Both the position numbers and the translations under genes were made by a program. Under the pieces are notes generated by a model, which saw nothing but the letters and a program-made list of their open reading frames with translations, was not told where the DNA came from and did no database searches. 26,544 bases of DNA from Tubiluchus corallicola (taxonomy: Eukaryota; Priapulida; Priapulimorpha; Priapulimorphida; Tubiluchidae): NCBI GenBank assembly GCA_030141605.1, contig JAQGDQ010001757.1, positions 1-26,544 of the forward strand, read 5' to 3'. Shown here piece by piece: positions 11,950-24,690 of this stretch. How positions within the stretch are numbered: position 1 is the first letter of the stretch; every line of letters starts with the position of its first letter.

Positions 11950-12986
11950 ATACATGTAGATAGATTAATAGAAAAAACAATTTAAAGTAGGATTTCTTAA
12001 AAGCGTTAATGCAAGATGGATCAGTTTTTTCTACTGGCTAAACTTTGAGACCTAAAAAGTTTAAGTTAGGATAACAAGTGGATATCCTTCAGATCGTAAG
12101 AGAGTTTATGCTTCGATAGTAAATGCTGTTTTTATCGTGAAAGTGTTTATGCCATGATGGTGAATAGTATTTTAAAGTGGAAAGGGTTTATGCTGGCATA
12201 GTCGAGTCATGTCGCAACAAAAGAAATGAAATCGAAAGCCGTTCCATAATTGCACATAATTCGCAAAGTCTGAGCGGATACAAATCCACACCCATATGTC
12301 TTTCCAGGGACTGTCAAGATAGTAGAAAAATTAAAATGAATAAACAAATTTAAACTAAACATCAGTTGCATGTTGTTTGAAATGAGGCATCTCTTAAACA
12401 ACAAAGGGGTAAAACTTTCCTATCTTTTGTCCAACGCACTGATTATCTTGCAGTAGTACTGTATTACATTTCTCACTCTCGCAAACATGTGCAACAAGTT
12501 TGCAGAATACTATTTTTGGATAGTTTGTGATGTCATCAATAGTTGGGCGCTCCTGCCGTTGATTAAGTTTTTAATCTGTCATTTAATTATTAGAAACGCT
12601 TTTGCAGTATTAATTGTGTTAAAATGTACACATTTTTGGAATTGAAAATGGGGTAGCGCATGAAAAACCAACCAGTTTTCGTTTGCGTGTGCCCTCACAA
12701 GGATATTATTGCTACATGTGTATTACTACACTAGATCAATCTACATTACGAAGGTAAAAAGTCTAAATAATTTTACATAACTCTGGGAAATCTTGGACAC
12801 CTCCTCTGTGATTCGAAACCAACAACTTTGGCTTCCAGGCAGACCTGTAGCTAAAGTTAGTTTGCTGACGTTTTGTCACCCACCGTCACACTTGCAGGGA
12901 AAAATGACTGTTTTTCTCGTTAAATTTCTTTACAGTGAAAAATGCTCTACTTACTTGTTTTATACATCTTATTATCTGTTTCTTAG

Positions 12987-13438
12987 ATGTTGGTATTCAG
13001 CCAATGGTGACACTTCATCACTGGGATATTCCACAAGTTTTGCAGGAAAAGTATGAAGTTTGGCTGTTTTATGAAATGATTAAAGATTTTAAAGACTTTG
13101 CAGATATTTGTTTTGAAAAGTTTGGAGATCGCCTAAGACTTGAAGCAAAATTTAGCTTTCACAGTTTTTAATTTGTCGTAGTCTAATAAAAATTATTTTA
13201 AATATCTGAGTATGCTTTTTCATTTATGTTGCTTTCGAGAATCTTCAAAGTCAAATTACTTTCAAAATGAAACTCTGACTTTTAATCACTATTTCAAAGT
13301 ATAAGTGGAGAATGTTTTGCAGAATTTTATATTTTTAGATAGGCTTCATTATATTACAGTTTTTTTGGTATATTACCTAAATCTTTTAATGTACACCTTT
13401 GAAAATATTGTTTTGAAAGAGCAATTTACAATTAGATG

Positions 13439-13519
<81 letters not shown>

Positions 13520-14571
13520 CAATATTATTATTGTTATCAATATTATCACCAATGAATTTGCCTTTGGACAATAATGTAAGAAAGAGCAAACATGTTATTT
13601 TATGTAAAAGACCGACTTTAAATAAATTTTACGTTATATTATCTTTTTATCTTATCGCCAACATTAATTTTTATAGGTAAAATTCTGGATAACCTTGAAT
13701 GAACCGTAGATCATAATGCTGCTTCATTATGGCAAAAACTGGGTAGATACTCAAGAGTATGAAAGTTCAGGTGTTGATACTTACATTGCAGGACACAATT
13801 TGTTGAAAGCTCATGCAGAGGCTTACCATGTGTACAAGGACAAATATAAAGATGAACAGAAAAGTATCAATAATTAACTAAGCTGTTTTTATAAATGCAG
13901 CTTGAAATTCATAGATACTTTGTATATATTGTATACTTACATTTTAAATGTGATATAAAAAGCATTGGAACTGAAGTATATGGTGCAACTAAAGTAACAG
14001 TTGCTCTTAAGTTAATTTCTTCTGCTATGCTTATAGCATTGCAATGCATTGTTAATTTGTAATAATTATTACATAACTTGAAATTTTGCAATGTGCCAAA
14101 TGGATCTATAAACAAATCTAAAATCTAAAACAAATTTAATTCAGTTGGACTTTAACATGTTTTCTGTAGAAATTACTGAAAATTATTGTACTGTTGTTCT
14201 AGGATTTTAAAATTGTAAACACAGTATTTCTAAACAAGTCAATAGGCTGTCGTTTGGAATTCAGTGGAATTTAATAGCAAGTCTATTTTGCAGGTGGATT
14301 GCAGTGGCAAGACTGGAACCGACCTGATTATCAAGAATAACCCTCTAAGCTGAGATACTGAACCAGCAGACTTGTGTTAATCATGCAAACAGGCAAAATC
14401 AACATTGCTACTGATAATTAAGTGAATTATGTTAAGAAAATTTTTATAATAGGTATAATTGGCATTACGCTGAATTCAGCTTGGACTGAACCACGTGACC
14501 CTGACAAAGCAGAAGACAGAGAAGCTACTTTCAGAGCACAAGAGTTTACGCTGGGATTTCAAGTGCTATAG
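12987..14571 (+). pseudogene. GH1 fragment, copy 3 (three exons, least damaged reading frame)
   Basis: Exon A (12987-13132) is fully open: [19 protein letters not shown] then KYEVWLFYEM and CFEKFGDR. The donor position reads ctaaga instead of gtaagt, so splicing to exon B is lost. Reading through adds a short tail ending SFHSF and a stop, with AATAAA at 13185. Exon B (13677-13863) keeps ITLNEP and AGHNLLKAHAEAYHVYKD but has TAG at 13707 in place of the family Trp; copies 1 and 2 have TGA there. Exon C (14453-14571) reads GIIGITLNSAWTEPRDPDK, closest of the three to the family pattern, but has GF instead of GW near the end. First and last thirds of the family are missing. Confidence 0.9.
13440..13519. 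repeat. (ATT)n microsatellite in the exon A-B intron, copy 3
   Basis: About 26 uninterrupted units, followed by a degenerate extension (attattattgtt) to about 13533. Confidence 0.97.
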
Positions 14572-15032
14572 ATACATGTAGATAGATTAATAGAAAAAAC
14601 AATTTAAAGTCGGATTTTTTAAAAGCGTTAATGCAAGCTGGATCAGCTTTTTCTACTGGCTAAACTTTGAGACCTAAAAAGTTTAAGTTAGGATAACAAG
14701 TGGATATCCTTCAGATCGTAAGAGAGTTTATGCTTCGATAGTAAATGCTGTTTTTATCGTGAAAGTGTTTATGCCATGATGGTTAATAGTATTTCCAAGT
14801 GGAAAGGGTTTCTGCTGGCATAGTCGAGTCATGTCGCAACAAGACAAATGAAATCGAAAGCCGTTCCATAATTGCACATAATTCGCAAAGCCTGAGCGGA
14901 TACAAATCCACACCCATATGTCTTTCCAGGGACTGTCAAGATAGTAGAAAAATTAAAATGAATAAAAAAATTTAAACTAAACATCAGTTGCATGTTGTTT
15001 GAAATGAGGCATCTCTTAAACAACAAAGGTGT

Positions 15033-15900
<868 letters not shown>

Positions 15901-16689
15901 TATAAGCTTAAGTACTTTGAAAGGGTTTCACTCAAGGACGCCATGCTGTTGGAGTCTCCTGTTGCTTCTCCTGTTCAACTTTCATTGATAAGATTTAAGT
16001 CAGCTAATTATTTCATCACTGTCCACTCACTTAAGACATTTAAACCAACAATATAACCCCGAATAAATAAAATACCGTTGTCAGAAAAACTGCATTTATT
16101 GGAACTTTTGATTTGTTATTAGGCCTATAATAAGTAGTGAATAAAATCATAACAACAATTATTTGCATTTAGTTGACGCATATACACAATGTAACTTATC
16201 AATATTAATAAATTTATTTAAGTTTTTTGGTCTAATTTCTAACAAGATTAGCACAAAAAACTGATTAAAAATGCTGCGGTAACGCCTTTTTTGAAGGCAG
16301 CTGCATAAAAAGAGCAATCTGGAATAGATATGGAAACATTTTAAATTCCTAAGATTAACGTCTAGCCATTAACTATTATGATAATGAACTTGATTAAATT
16401 TCAAACAATAGGCAGGTGAGGTAAATCAAGAGGTTTTATACTGTGCCTGTTTAATGAAGTGATATTTGGATGAAAAAAAAACAGTTCGGCCTGGACAAGG
16501 TTTTTATGTACCCGTGCAGTTTCATGAAGTTGATTCTACTGTAATTAGCACTATTTCAGTTACAAGTGTAGCTTATGCATGATTAATTACAATAATATTA
16601 TAACGATTAATAATTATAGTAGCTTTTTTTGAATAGTTTGAAATAGTTTGACCGTTGACAAGAATACTATTATACAATTTCATTTAAAT
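15901..16689. other. No gene identified
   Basis: AT-rich DNA right of the array. The array homology stops at 15900 and the new sequence has no recognisable domain, tandem repeat or RNA gene. Confidence 0.5.
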
Positions 16690-16770
16690 GAGTGCAGGAT
16701 GCTGTTACCTGTAAACAGACCTTATTGATGCTTCTTTCCCCTGATTTGAACATTTATAAATAACCTAGAC
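16690..16770 (-). repeat. Short inverted copy of part of the gypsy-like remnant
   Basis: gatgctgttacctgtaaa, the ttgatgctt block and gaacatttataaat recur as the reverse complement at about 17700-17780, at roughly 80-85% identity. The plus-strand partner lies just upstream of the protease-like motif of the gypsy-like remnant. This is therefore probably a second fragment of the same element in opposite orientation. Similarity fades outside the ~80 bp. Confidence 0.6.
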
Positions 16771-17299
16771 AGCTTGGCACTTTTAACTGTTTTGCTATTT
16801 GTACACAAATTTACTATACAGAGTACGCGTAACAAAAATTATTGCAAAAATTTCACATGCACACATAACGAAGAAATAGCAGAAAGCAGCAGATTGGCCA
16901 GCAGCATGGTACCCATGCTTGCATCAGTTTTTGCGCGAGCCTCGCATTCTCTCTCTGATTGCGCACTAATTTCATGTATGGTGTAGAGAAGAGTTTCCAA
17001 AATAATTATTTAATAAAGCAAGAACGTCATCAATTTATAAAATTCAATTGTTATAAAGAAACTATTTTTTTAACAAAAAGAAATTCGTTGGTTACTGTGG
17101 GATATTTGAATAAATGCAGAGGAAATAGAACCAAAAAATTTGATTGAAGTTTCTGAAAAACTAATTCGTAGTTATTTTTTTTAGATTTTCTTTTTCGCTT
17201 GTCTGCTGAAAGTAATGAAATTATGCACAAAGATATTCTCTTTATATTTCCTCTTCTTGTTGTTTCGAAATCTGCTGCTGGCATTAAAATAACCTCAAG
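16771..17299. other. Unassigned stretch between two retroelement fragments
   Basis: It contains a locally GC-richer patch (16880-16985) and weak open frames on both strands (16774-16986 plus; 17051-17284 minus, the latter rich in Lys/Arg). None has a recognisable domain. They may be eroded retroelement sequence or chance. Confidence 0.35.
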
Positions 17300-18480
17300 T
17301 TACAAGCGCGAAGCTAAACATGTATAAGCAGCCAAAAAGAAACTACCAGTAGCAACGTATTCGGCACAACTGGTTAAAGTGCATCTTTAACAAGCCCATA
17401 TAATAAACTAGATAATAAGAAACAAAGTGGTAATAAAAATAAATGGTAATTATAGATTATTTCGAAGAAAAAAACAAGAATTTTATGCAAAACGCAGACA
17501 AAAAACCACCAAGAAATAAGGACCATCTCATCCAGCACAAACAGCGATGAACAGCATTATATGAACAAAGCAAGAGTTAAATTCGTCAAGCAAAACAAAC
17601 GAATGATACAAAGAAAAGCCACAATGTGTATCCAACTTGCAGTGTAAAAGCAAAATATTTTTTGATAAGAAATCATATTCAGTCCCCATCACTTATGTCA
17701 AGGAAGCTGATTTATAAATGTTCAAATTAGGGCAAAAAAGCATCAACAAGCTGTTTTACAGGTAACAGCATCCTTCACTGATTTGGGGAGGATAAATAAA
17801 GGTGAACTGATGCAACACAGTAATTAGAAAATGAACATGGTTCACAGCATTAAAATTGACACAGCTGCGGATAGTGGATTTGTATAGCAGAATGTTCGAA
17901 GCTATTGGTAGAGAAATCAAAGACAAAACAAACAAAGAAATTTATGTGCAACTGCATAAGAAAGAAGATGAAATACCAGTTGCGCAGACGTCACGGTACA
18001 TAGCTTACTTTCTGTAAGAATCACTTCATAAATGGTTGGATCAAGATGAACAAAACAAAAAATGTGGCGTTATTTATTATTTTTTATTTGACAGCTTTCG
18101 TTATACAATAATAAAAATTAATCATATAAGCAGACAAGTAGAAATTAACAATAAATACATAGACATCAGAAATTACCTTTTACAAAAGATTTCAAGATTC
18201 TGATGTTATTTATTAGTGCGAAGAATGAAGAATTTTAATCATTTCTAAACTAAGATGATTGCGAGGAAATTTGTAGTGCCCTTCCCCCAAAAAGAGACAA
18301 GGGTGAAATACAGAAATGCTGACAAAAATGATATAACAAAATTTTTTGAAGATTATCATGCAATAATGACTTTTCGGAAATGTTCACATTTTTAGCGCTT
18401 GTAAAAGTTCATGTAAAGCAAAACTAGAGAAGCTGAAAGTTACGCCCATCTCACATTTGATTTACATCTAGGAGGACCGT
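17300..18480 (+). mobile_element. Degenerate Ty3/gypsy-like LTR-retroelement pol remnant
   Basis: Plus-strand fragments line up in gypsy pol order. At 17849 the translation IKIDTAADSGF resembles the retropepsin active-site segment (family D-T/S-G-A; here Gly is Ala). After an apparent deletion, 17892-18059 gives MFEAIGREIKDK, then LHKKEDEIPVAQTSRY, an in-frame TAA at 18015, then ESLHKWLDQDEQN. This matches the linker and start of gypsy reverse transcriptase, where P-V-A-Q plus an Arg pair is typical. About 190 bp later, 18267-18395 gives KFVVPFPQKE and YRNADKNDI, resembling the next RT block (VVVPKK, then R-x-A-N). A REAESYAHLTFDLHLG stretch near 18430 may be the L-D-L block. The catalytic YVDD region, integrase and LTRs were not found. 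Upstream, 17440-17650 is basic and Ser-rich, possibly gag-end sequence. The element is dead. Confidence 0.55.
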
Positions 18481-19229
18481 GAGACAAGCCAAGCAAATCG
18501 TTCACATTTCAAACTTGCTATTACCAGTGAGATTAGCAAGATTGATGTGACAGTGTTTTCTCCGGAAATCTAGATGCGTTTTTTAAAAGTCTAAAGTGAA
18601 GTGAAACTTTTCAGTTATCGAGTTTTAGCAAAACAAAAAAGAGTTTGTTTAGATGTGAAAATATGCGCTTGCTGTGTTTTTCTGTGAAAAATAAATTTAG
18701 GGATTAGTTATTCTGTAATTGTGTATAAAGTGCCCCAGTAGTTTTGCTTTAATAATAGATATAGACAAATTATGGCCGCGCTCAGTTACAAGTCTTGCGT
18801 ACGCTGGTTAATCATAAATACGCAATTGTTAACATTAAATAGTCTTTGTCATTAATATTTGTATTCTTTCAGCAAATTTGCTTGTTATATTGGTTTAGTT
18901 GTGAAATCGCAACACTAACTGTTTTTCTTATGATTATTACTAATTAATTATTGCTGTTAAATCAAAATTTCATTATAGTTTCATATAATTTACATCTTAT
19001 TATATTTTTTGCAACTTTCAAAGTTGTTCGTTAGATTTTCTTTTCAAAAATTCATTATTAAGAATTTTAAAAAAATGTCTGCTTGCAATTAATTAGATTG
19101 TAACTGTGAATGTCAGAACTTTGTATACTTCCTGTATTTATTCTTTAACTCTTTTGGAGCGGGGCTGCATGGCGTGTTCGATTGACTCCCAATTTGTTAA
19201 ATATTGATATCTTACTGGCAAAGTCAAGC
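18481..19229. other. No gene identified
   Basis: AT-rich, no clear domain. It may include further eroded retroelement sequence, but I could not align it to any pol block. Confidence 0.45.
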
Positions 19230-19600
19230 AGACGTAGCCACTATGTTGGTTTTGCCTGGCATCCGGAATGCGTTTATCGCGTTTACATGGCATTCGGATG
19301 CGTATTGGGGGTATAGAATATATACGTAGATAAAATCAATATTGCAAATGCATTATTTTTTGAAGTTATCCAACAGATTTTTTATACGCATCTATACCAC
19401 AGGTGGAAACGCAAACGCGCCCAGATGCAACTTAAACGTCATTTTATGCGTTGTTCATCTGCTAAATAGCTGCGTATAAAAACAAAAGGAATAGATGGAG
19501 AAAAATACGCATAACTCAGGTGCAATGAAAACAATATAAACCGATTTCATCTATTACGCATCCGCATTCTCGTAGAAGGATATTTCCAAGACCGGGACTA
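19230..19600. mobile_element. Possible small non-autonomous element (MITE-like)
   Basis: This ~370-bp patch is unlike its surroundings: CpG-containing boxes atgcgtat, atacgcat, gcgtttacatgg and ggaaacgcaaacgcg recur in both orientations. The left block (ggcattcggatgcgtatt) pairs imperfectly with the reverse complement of the right block (attacgcatccgcattctc), suggesting short terminal inverted repeats. No coding capacity is seen, and no target-site duplication could be fixed. Confidence 0.3.
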
Positions 19601-20260
19601 CAAATACAGGTAAACAGAGACATTTTTGAAGCACTTGCGCGCCGACCTATGTATTTGTGCATGGATAATAACATTTACAAAACTAATAGAATCCTAGCTG
19701 CACACGGGTTACTACGTGACGACTAATCACTAGTATATTCATGCTAATGGTCGCTTCACATCCAGTCCACGGCACGCAAAACAATTTTTGCATTCATTTT
19801 TGAAATACTAGTTTATAATTATTGGAGAATTATCTATGCAAGTTCACATAAGCAGTACAACTTATTAAGCTTTGAAAGGCATCAGATTATCAACACTCAT
19901 ATTATTATGTTATTTTAAATAAGCCTAAGTTTATTTGATATCGTCCATAAGTAGCAGACTTAGCAACGGGATCACTATTGGTCCTTATATGGGCATTTGT
20001 TTCTGTCAAAACTGTTTAATGTTTCAAATCTTTTAATTAAAACATAATTATACATAAGCTGATTGGCACGACGTGTAGTGGTGACCCGGTATGTCAACCA
20101 GCATTACATTACCCTTGTCTCCTCCACCCAAAATTGCATGCTTTATAAGACAATTGAGATTTGGCAATAATAAGTACTCATGAGATATGATGCAGTATTG
20201 CTAAATGTGTCATAGTTTACCACTTCACTGCTGTGACACTCAGGCTTATTTTAGGCCAGG
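19601..20260. other. No gene identified; upstream flank of the LINE
   Basis: No recognisable gene. The last ~50 bp (YHFTAV-like translation near 20213) might be eroded LINE endonuclease sequence, but only downstream of 20261 is the match clear. Confidence 0.45.
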
Positions 20261-22934
20261 CTATATCTTAAATCGGCTTTGAGGTATACAGTAAAAGATG
20301 AGTACAAAATTAATTGTAATATAGAAATAGTAACTACAAGTAAGAATGGTAATAGCATTACTCAAAAATCACATATACAAGTTGATTATGTGTGGCTTGA
20401 TGTTGAAGTACCTGGTGAAAAGAAACCAATCACATTTGGTGTGATATATCGACACACAAATACCAATGTCCAACATTTTCGCAGCGAGATGGACTATTAT
20501 CAGCCATTAACAAGTCAGGAAAGACTTGTTATATCTTGGCGATATTAATCTAAATCTTATGCAAACAGAAGAGTAAACATTTATTGCAGATTATTTGAAT
20601 TTACTTTACTCTAATCAGTTTTTTCCATTAGTAACACGACCAACTCGAATAACACACCATTCTCAGACACTTATTGACCATATATATACAAATAATCTAT
20701 CTAATCCAATTATATCTGGTATTATACTCTATGAAGTGTCGGATCATCTACTAGTGCTTGCTATCATTAAAAATATTGATAAATTGATAGTTAAAAAAAA
20801 AATTAAAATCAGGGATAAACGTAATTTTAACATGATTTCATTTCAGGAGGATTTGCAAAATAAGATCGATGCTGTTGACTTTTCCGAGGTGCCAACTAAT
20901 TCTGCCTTCTCTGCTTTTTTCCAAATATATGAAGAAGTTCTTAATAAACATGCCCCACTTAAGACATTGTCAAGAGCTGAAAAAGTAACTTTCTCTAAGC
21001 CATGGTTAACTAAAGGTATTCTTGTGTCAATAAAAACAAAAAGTAGATTATACAAGGACTGTAAGACTACAACTAGTATCTTAAAAATTAATCATAATAA
21101 AAAATTTTCTAATAAACTTAATCATCTCAAAAATTTTGCCAAAAGAAATTATTATTGTACTTTACTATATGATAATAAAACTAATATTAGAATGACTTAG
21201 GCAGCATTGAATGATTTGATCAATGGACAAAACAAGCAGCGCATAACTCCAACTAAACTAGTAATAAATCATGCTGAGATTACGGAACCCCCTGCTATCT
21301 GTGAATTCATGAATAATTATTTTGCATCGGTTGGTTCTGATATGCTAAAAAAAAGTACCACCTACTCCAATAACATTTGATTCTTTCCTTAGAATGCCGA
21401 ATCACAACTACATTTTTTGCACCAATTATCGAGTATGAAGTTTCTTCTGCTATTGCTGCATTAAAAACCAATAAATCAGCAGGACCCGAAAACATCTCAA
21501 ATCAGTTTTTTAAAATTTCCCAGTCCATTATTAATCCTTTATTAACTATGCTGTTCAATAAATGTGTAGAAGAGAGTATCTATCCTGACGTGTTGAAAAT
21601 AGCAAAAATAATCCCGTTTTACAAATCTGATTCTCCCATTAATCCCACTAATTATAGGCCAATATCTCTCTTATCTCCCATATCAAAGATTTTAGAAAAA
21701 TTAATTTACTCTAGGCCAGCTAAATTTCTTTTAAAAGAACAAATTTTAACTAAATTTCAATTTGGATTCAGAAAAAATCATTCTACATCTTTAGCTGTGT
21801 CAGAAATAATTGAAAACTATTTAGCGATATTGATATTGATATTTTTAGATTTATCGAAAGCATTCGACACGGTACAACATCACATCTTGTTATATAAGTT
21901 ATCACACTATTGTATCTGGGGACATCCTCTGCACTTTTCACGTATTACCTTACTAATAGGAAACAGTTTACGTCTGTTGACTCATCAGAGTCTAAACTTG
22001 CTGATATAACCTGTGGTGTCCCACAGGGTTCTACATTGCGTGCATTGTTATTTCTTTTATATATTAATGATCTGCCATCTTGTTCGCAATTTAACACCAT
22101 ATTGCTTGCAGACGATACAAACCTATTTTTATTACACCAAAATATCAAAACATTAGAACATTCAGTAAATGTGGAACTGCACAAAATTAATAAATGGATG
22201 CAAGCGAATAAGCTATCGATAAATTATAAAAAAAAACAAAAATATGTGTTAATTGGAAACAAGCAACATAACACTAAGTTAAACATAAATATGGGAGGTT
22301 TTAATATTCATTCTACCCATGAAATCAAATATCTTGGCATATTTATAGATAGTAGAATTACTTGGAAAACACACGTACAGCATATAGTCAACAAAATTAG
22401 CAAATTAAGTGGAGTATTAGCTAGAATACGACACTACATAAATGTAGATGCACTACGGCTCTTATATTCTTCTCTTGTCATGCCATATCTGAGTTATGGC
22501 ATTCTCGCCTAGGGTAGTGCTTCAGCATCGGTCTTAAAATCATTGGTTTCTAAACAAAACAAGATTATCAAACTTATAACATTTACTAGTAAAAGGGAAC
22601 ATGTAACACCTTTGTGTTTGCAATTAAATCTACTAAAAGTATATGATCTGTATAAATTAGAATTGCTCAAGTTTGTATTTAAATTCAAAAATAATTCACT
22701 TCCAGATCTCCTCAGCAATTATTATACTTTAGCATGTCACATGCATCACCACTCTACTAGGTTTGCTACTACCCAACTTATTTTATTGAAAGATTTAATT
22801 CATCTAAAGGCCAGATTTCCTTAAAACACCAAGGATCTTTGCTGTTGAATTCATTACCAGACCAGTTAAAGTCCAGTAACTACAAAAAGTTAATTTTAAA
22901 CTATAAAAAACAACTTATTGCAGTTTACAAATGA
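20261..22934 (+). pseudogene. LINE ORF2 (endonuclease-reverse transcriptase), frameshifted
   Basis: Endonuclease part: LYLKSALRYTVKDEY (20261), VPGEKKPITFGVIYRH, then after a +1 shift LGDINLNLMQ (20535), a TAA at 20574, VTRPTRITHHSQTLIDHIY and the SDHLL motif (20739). Linker: a TAG at 21198 at a probable Trp codon, then frame changes near 21360 and 21405. Reverse transcriptase: INPTNYRPISLLSPISK (about 21640), FGFRKNHST, FLDLSKAFDTV (about 21840; some residues before it seem deleted), a shift near 21915, CGVPQGS (22012), and the catalytic LLADDT at 22102-22119, with both Asp kept and Phe replaced by Leu. Then KYLGIFID, and a TAG at 22510 at a Trp codon. The C-terminal segment shifts frame near 22815, then reads SLKHQGSLLLNSLPDQLK to TGA at 22932. 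The protein would nick DNA and copy its RNA; this copy cannot make it. Confidence 0.88.
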
Positions 22935-23605
22935 ATGAGATATTTTACTGATGTACTTGGAATACCTATTCATTTTTTCATTGCTACGAAACTATAAGTA
23001 TTTCTTTAAGTTTTTGCTACATTTTGATTTCATTTTTGTCTTATTTACAGTTGATTTAGTTTTTCGATGGTTTAATTTATTATATTCTCTTTCTTGATAG
23101 CTTCAGCCATTGATATTATTATTACAACATTATGTTTTTTCTTATTTGCTTCTGTTTTCCTTATTTTGTTTTATATTTACCTTATTTTTCCTTAGTTTAA
23201 TTTATTATACTCTTTTATGAACATCTTTGGTTGATCATTCTACTGTTTTTTGGTGGATTTTTTTTTAGTTAATGCTCACATTATTCATTTTCTGTTATGT
23301 TAAAAATCCTAAGTTACTTTTGTTTTGTTTGCATTGCTCATTCACAGTATTTTAGAATTGTAAATTTTTGATTATTTAAATTATAATGTTCTACAATATT
23401 GCGTTTCCCATCAGTTAAATGCCAATTAGACACGTCAACAGAATTCAAATTTAAATTGAAAACGATGCCGTAATTAATTTTACTTAGTCGTTGCTATGTA
23501 AGGGTGGCTGAATAGATAACCTACGTGTTCTTCGCTGCCCTTCTCTGTCACATAATATTACATGTATTCCTAATACTGTATTTTGAGGAGCTAATAAATG
23601 AAAAT

Positions 23606-23631
23606 TTGAATTGAATTAAATTGAATTGAGT
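23606..23631 (+). repeat. LINE 3' tail, (TTGAA)-type short repeat
   Basis: The units ttgaa, ttgaa, ttaaa, ttgaa, ttgag follow the AATAAA at 23593. This is the natural 3' boundary of the element. Confidence 0.7.
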
Positions 23632-24690
23632 TATGTAACTAGTTCCTACTGTTATAATTCCACCATTTAGTATTTTCAATTTTTATAAAAGAAGTTTAGT
23701 TAAACTGTTTAGCGGTATAATGACAGAAGCCAATCTGTTCTGATATCAGATGTCACCTGTACATTCAATGACACTGTTTATGCATTACTACTATATCATG
23801 TGATTGAAGCCACGTAGACGAAATTTTGGCTGTTGAGTTCGCCCAGGTTTTAAATTGTCGAGTTAAGCGGACGTTCTCAAAACGATGGTTTAGTAGTAGC
23901 GGTGCTTGCTTGTAGAAAAGCGATCTGTCTACACAGTTACGACAGTGACGATAGCTGCGTTCCAGCGATGATACTTCTTGTTGCTGATTACATTTTCCTG
24001 ACGCTGATGATACATAACTGAGGGTAATTCGAACCACAAAAGCCCAAGTTAGGTGATTAAAGATCACCTCTGACCAGTTTAAAATATTTTCTTTTACATT
24101 ATATGAAGCCAATTCATTAAAAATTCATTCAGTACAACAAATAAATTTTGTTGCGAAATTAGTTTAATGTATTAGCAATGCCATCTATATGTGGTAATAG
24201 AAATGTGTGTTGTTGTACTGTATTATTTTAATCTTGTTAGGCTGGTTAATAGTAAAAGTGTTCAAAACAATACAGTGTTTTATTTTTAGTTTATTCATTT
24301 ATTTTGAAACCAAGATTTGAACCCTGCATTGTAAGCTTAAGAGTAAACAAATAATGTATTACCTGATATGTAATTATTTCATGAGTGAAGGAATTCACAA
24401 AGATTTGTTGATGAAGACTGTGATTGAGTATTGCATTTTTTGTCATTGACATTAGTTATTTTTGTTCTATTATTGTGATGTATAAGTATCATGATTTTTT
24501 GTGCAACTGTTGCTGATTACATTTTCCTGACGCTGATGATACATAACTTATTGAAGATTATACTTACCAGTTGTCGACAATATCAGCTGATACCCGTATT
24601 TACCTGTCGTTGATGATACTGTCGTTGGTGCTTCCATGCTGTGATTACGAAACTGGTGATCCTTACCCTGCGACGAGTGCAGGAGCTTGA
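23632..24690. other. Unassigned region with a 41-bp exact direct repeat
   Basis: No recognisable gene. A minus-strand frame of 115 codons (23765-24112) has no ATG at its start and no domain, and part of it lies in a repeated segment. The repeat is listed separately. Confidence 0.45.
23979..24548. repeat. 41-bp exact direct repeat, two copies
   Basis: The segment starting tgttgctgattacatttt and ending gatgatacataact occurs at 23979-24019 and again at 24508-24548. Related gatgatac boxes occur at about 23967 and 24612, so the area may be a remnant of a dispersed or tandem repeat. Confidence 0.85.

Larger units (their letters stand above)
12411..15032 (+). repeat. Tandem unit 3 of the GH1-fragment array (2.62 kb)
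   Basis: Same landmarks. Its first ~870 bp are closest to the truncated unit 4 (shared tcactctcgcaaacatgtgc and the lost splice donor). Its exon B differs from those of units 1 and 2 at more than ten positions. Confidence 0.95.
20261..23631 (+). mobile_element. 5'-truncated non-LTR retrotransposon (LINE, Jockey/CR1-like group)
   Basis: A single element on the plus strand. It has the C-terminal two-thirds of an apurinic-type endonuclease, a reverse transcriptase, a C-terminal domain ending at 22934, a T-rich 3' region of about 650 bp, AATAAA at 23593 and a short (TTGAA)-type tail at about 23606-23631. Lack of a long poly(A) and a short repeat tail fit CR1/L2/Jockey-superfamily elements. ORF1 and the start of the endonuclease are missing, the usual result of incomplete target-primed reverse transcription. 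A target-site duplication was not identified. Clade assignment is by motif style only. Confidence 0.85.

Noticed and set aside
20083-20096. gtggtgacccgg as a retroelement primer-binding site
   Set aside because: No LTR end or matching second LTR was seen, and it lies downstream of the gypsy-like pol remnant in the wrong place for a 5' LTR.
23765-24112. 115-codon minus-strand frame
   Set aside because: It opens at TTG, has no recognisable domain, and includes one copy of the 41-bp repeat.
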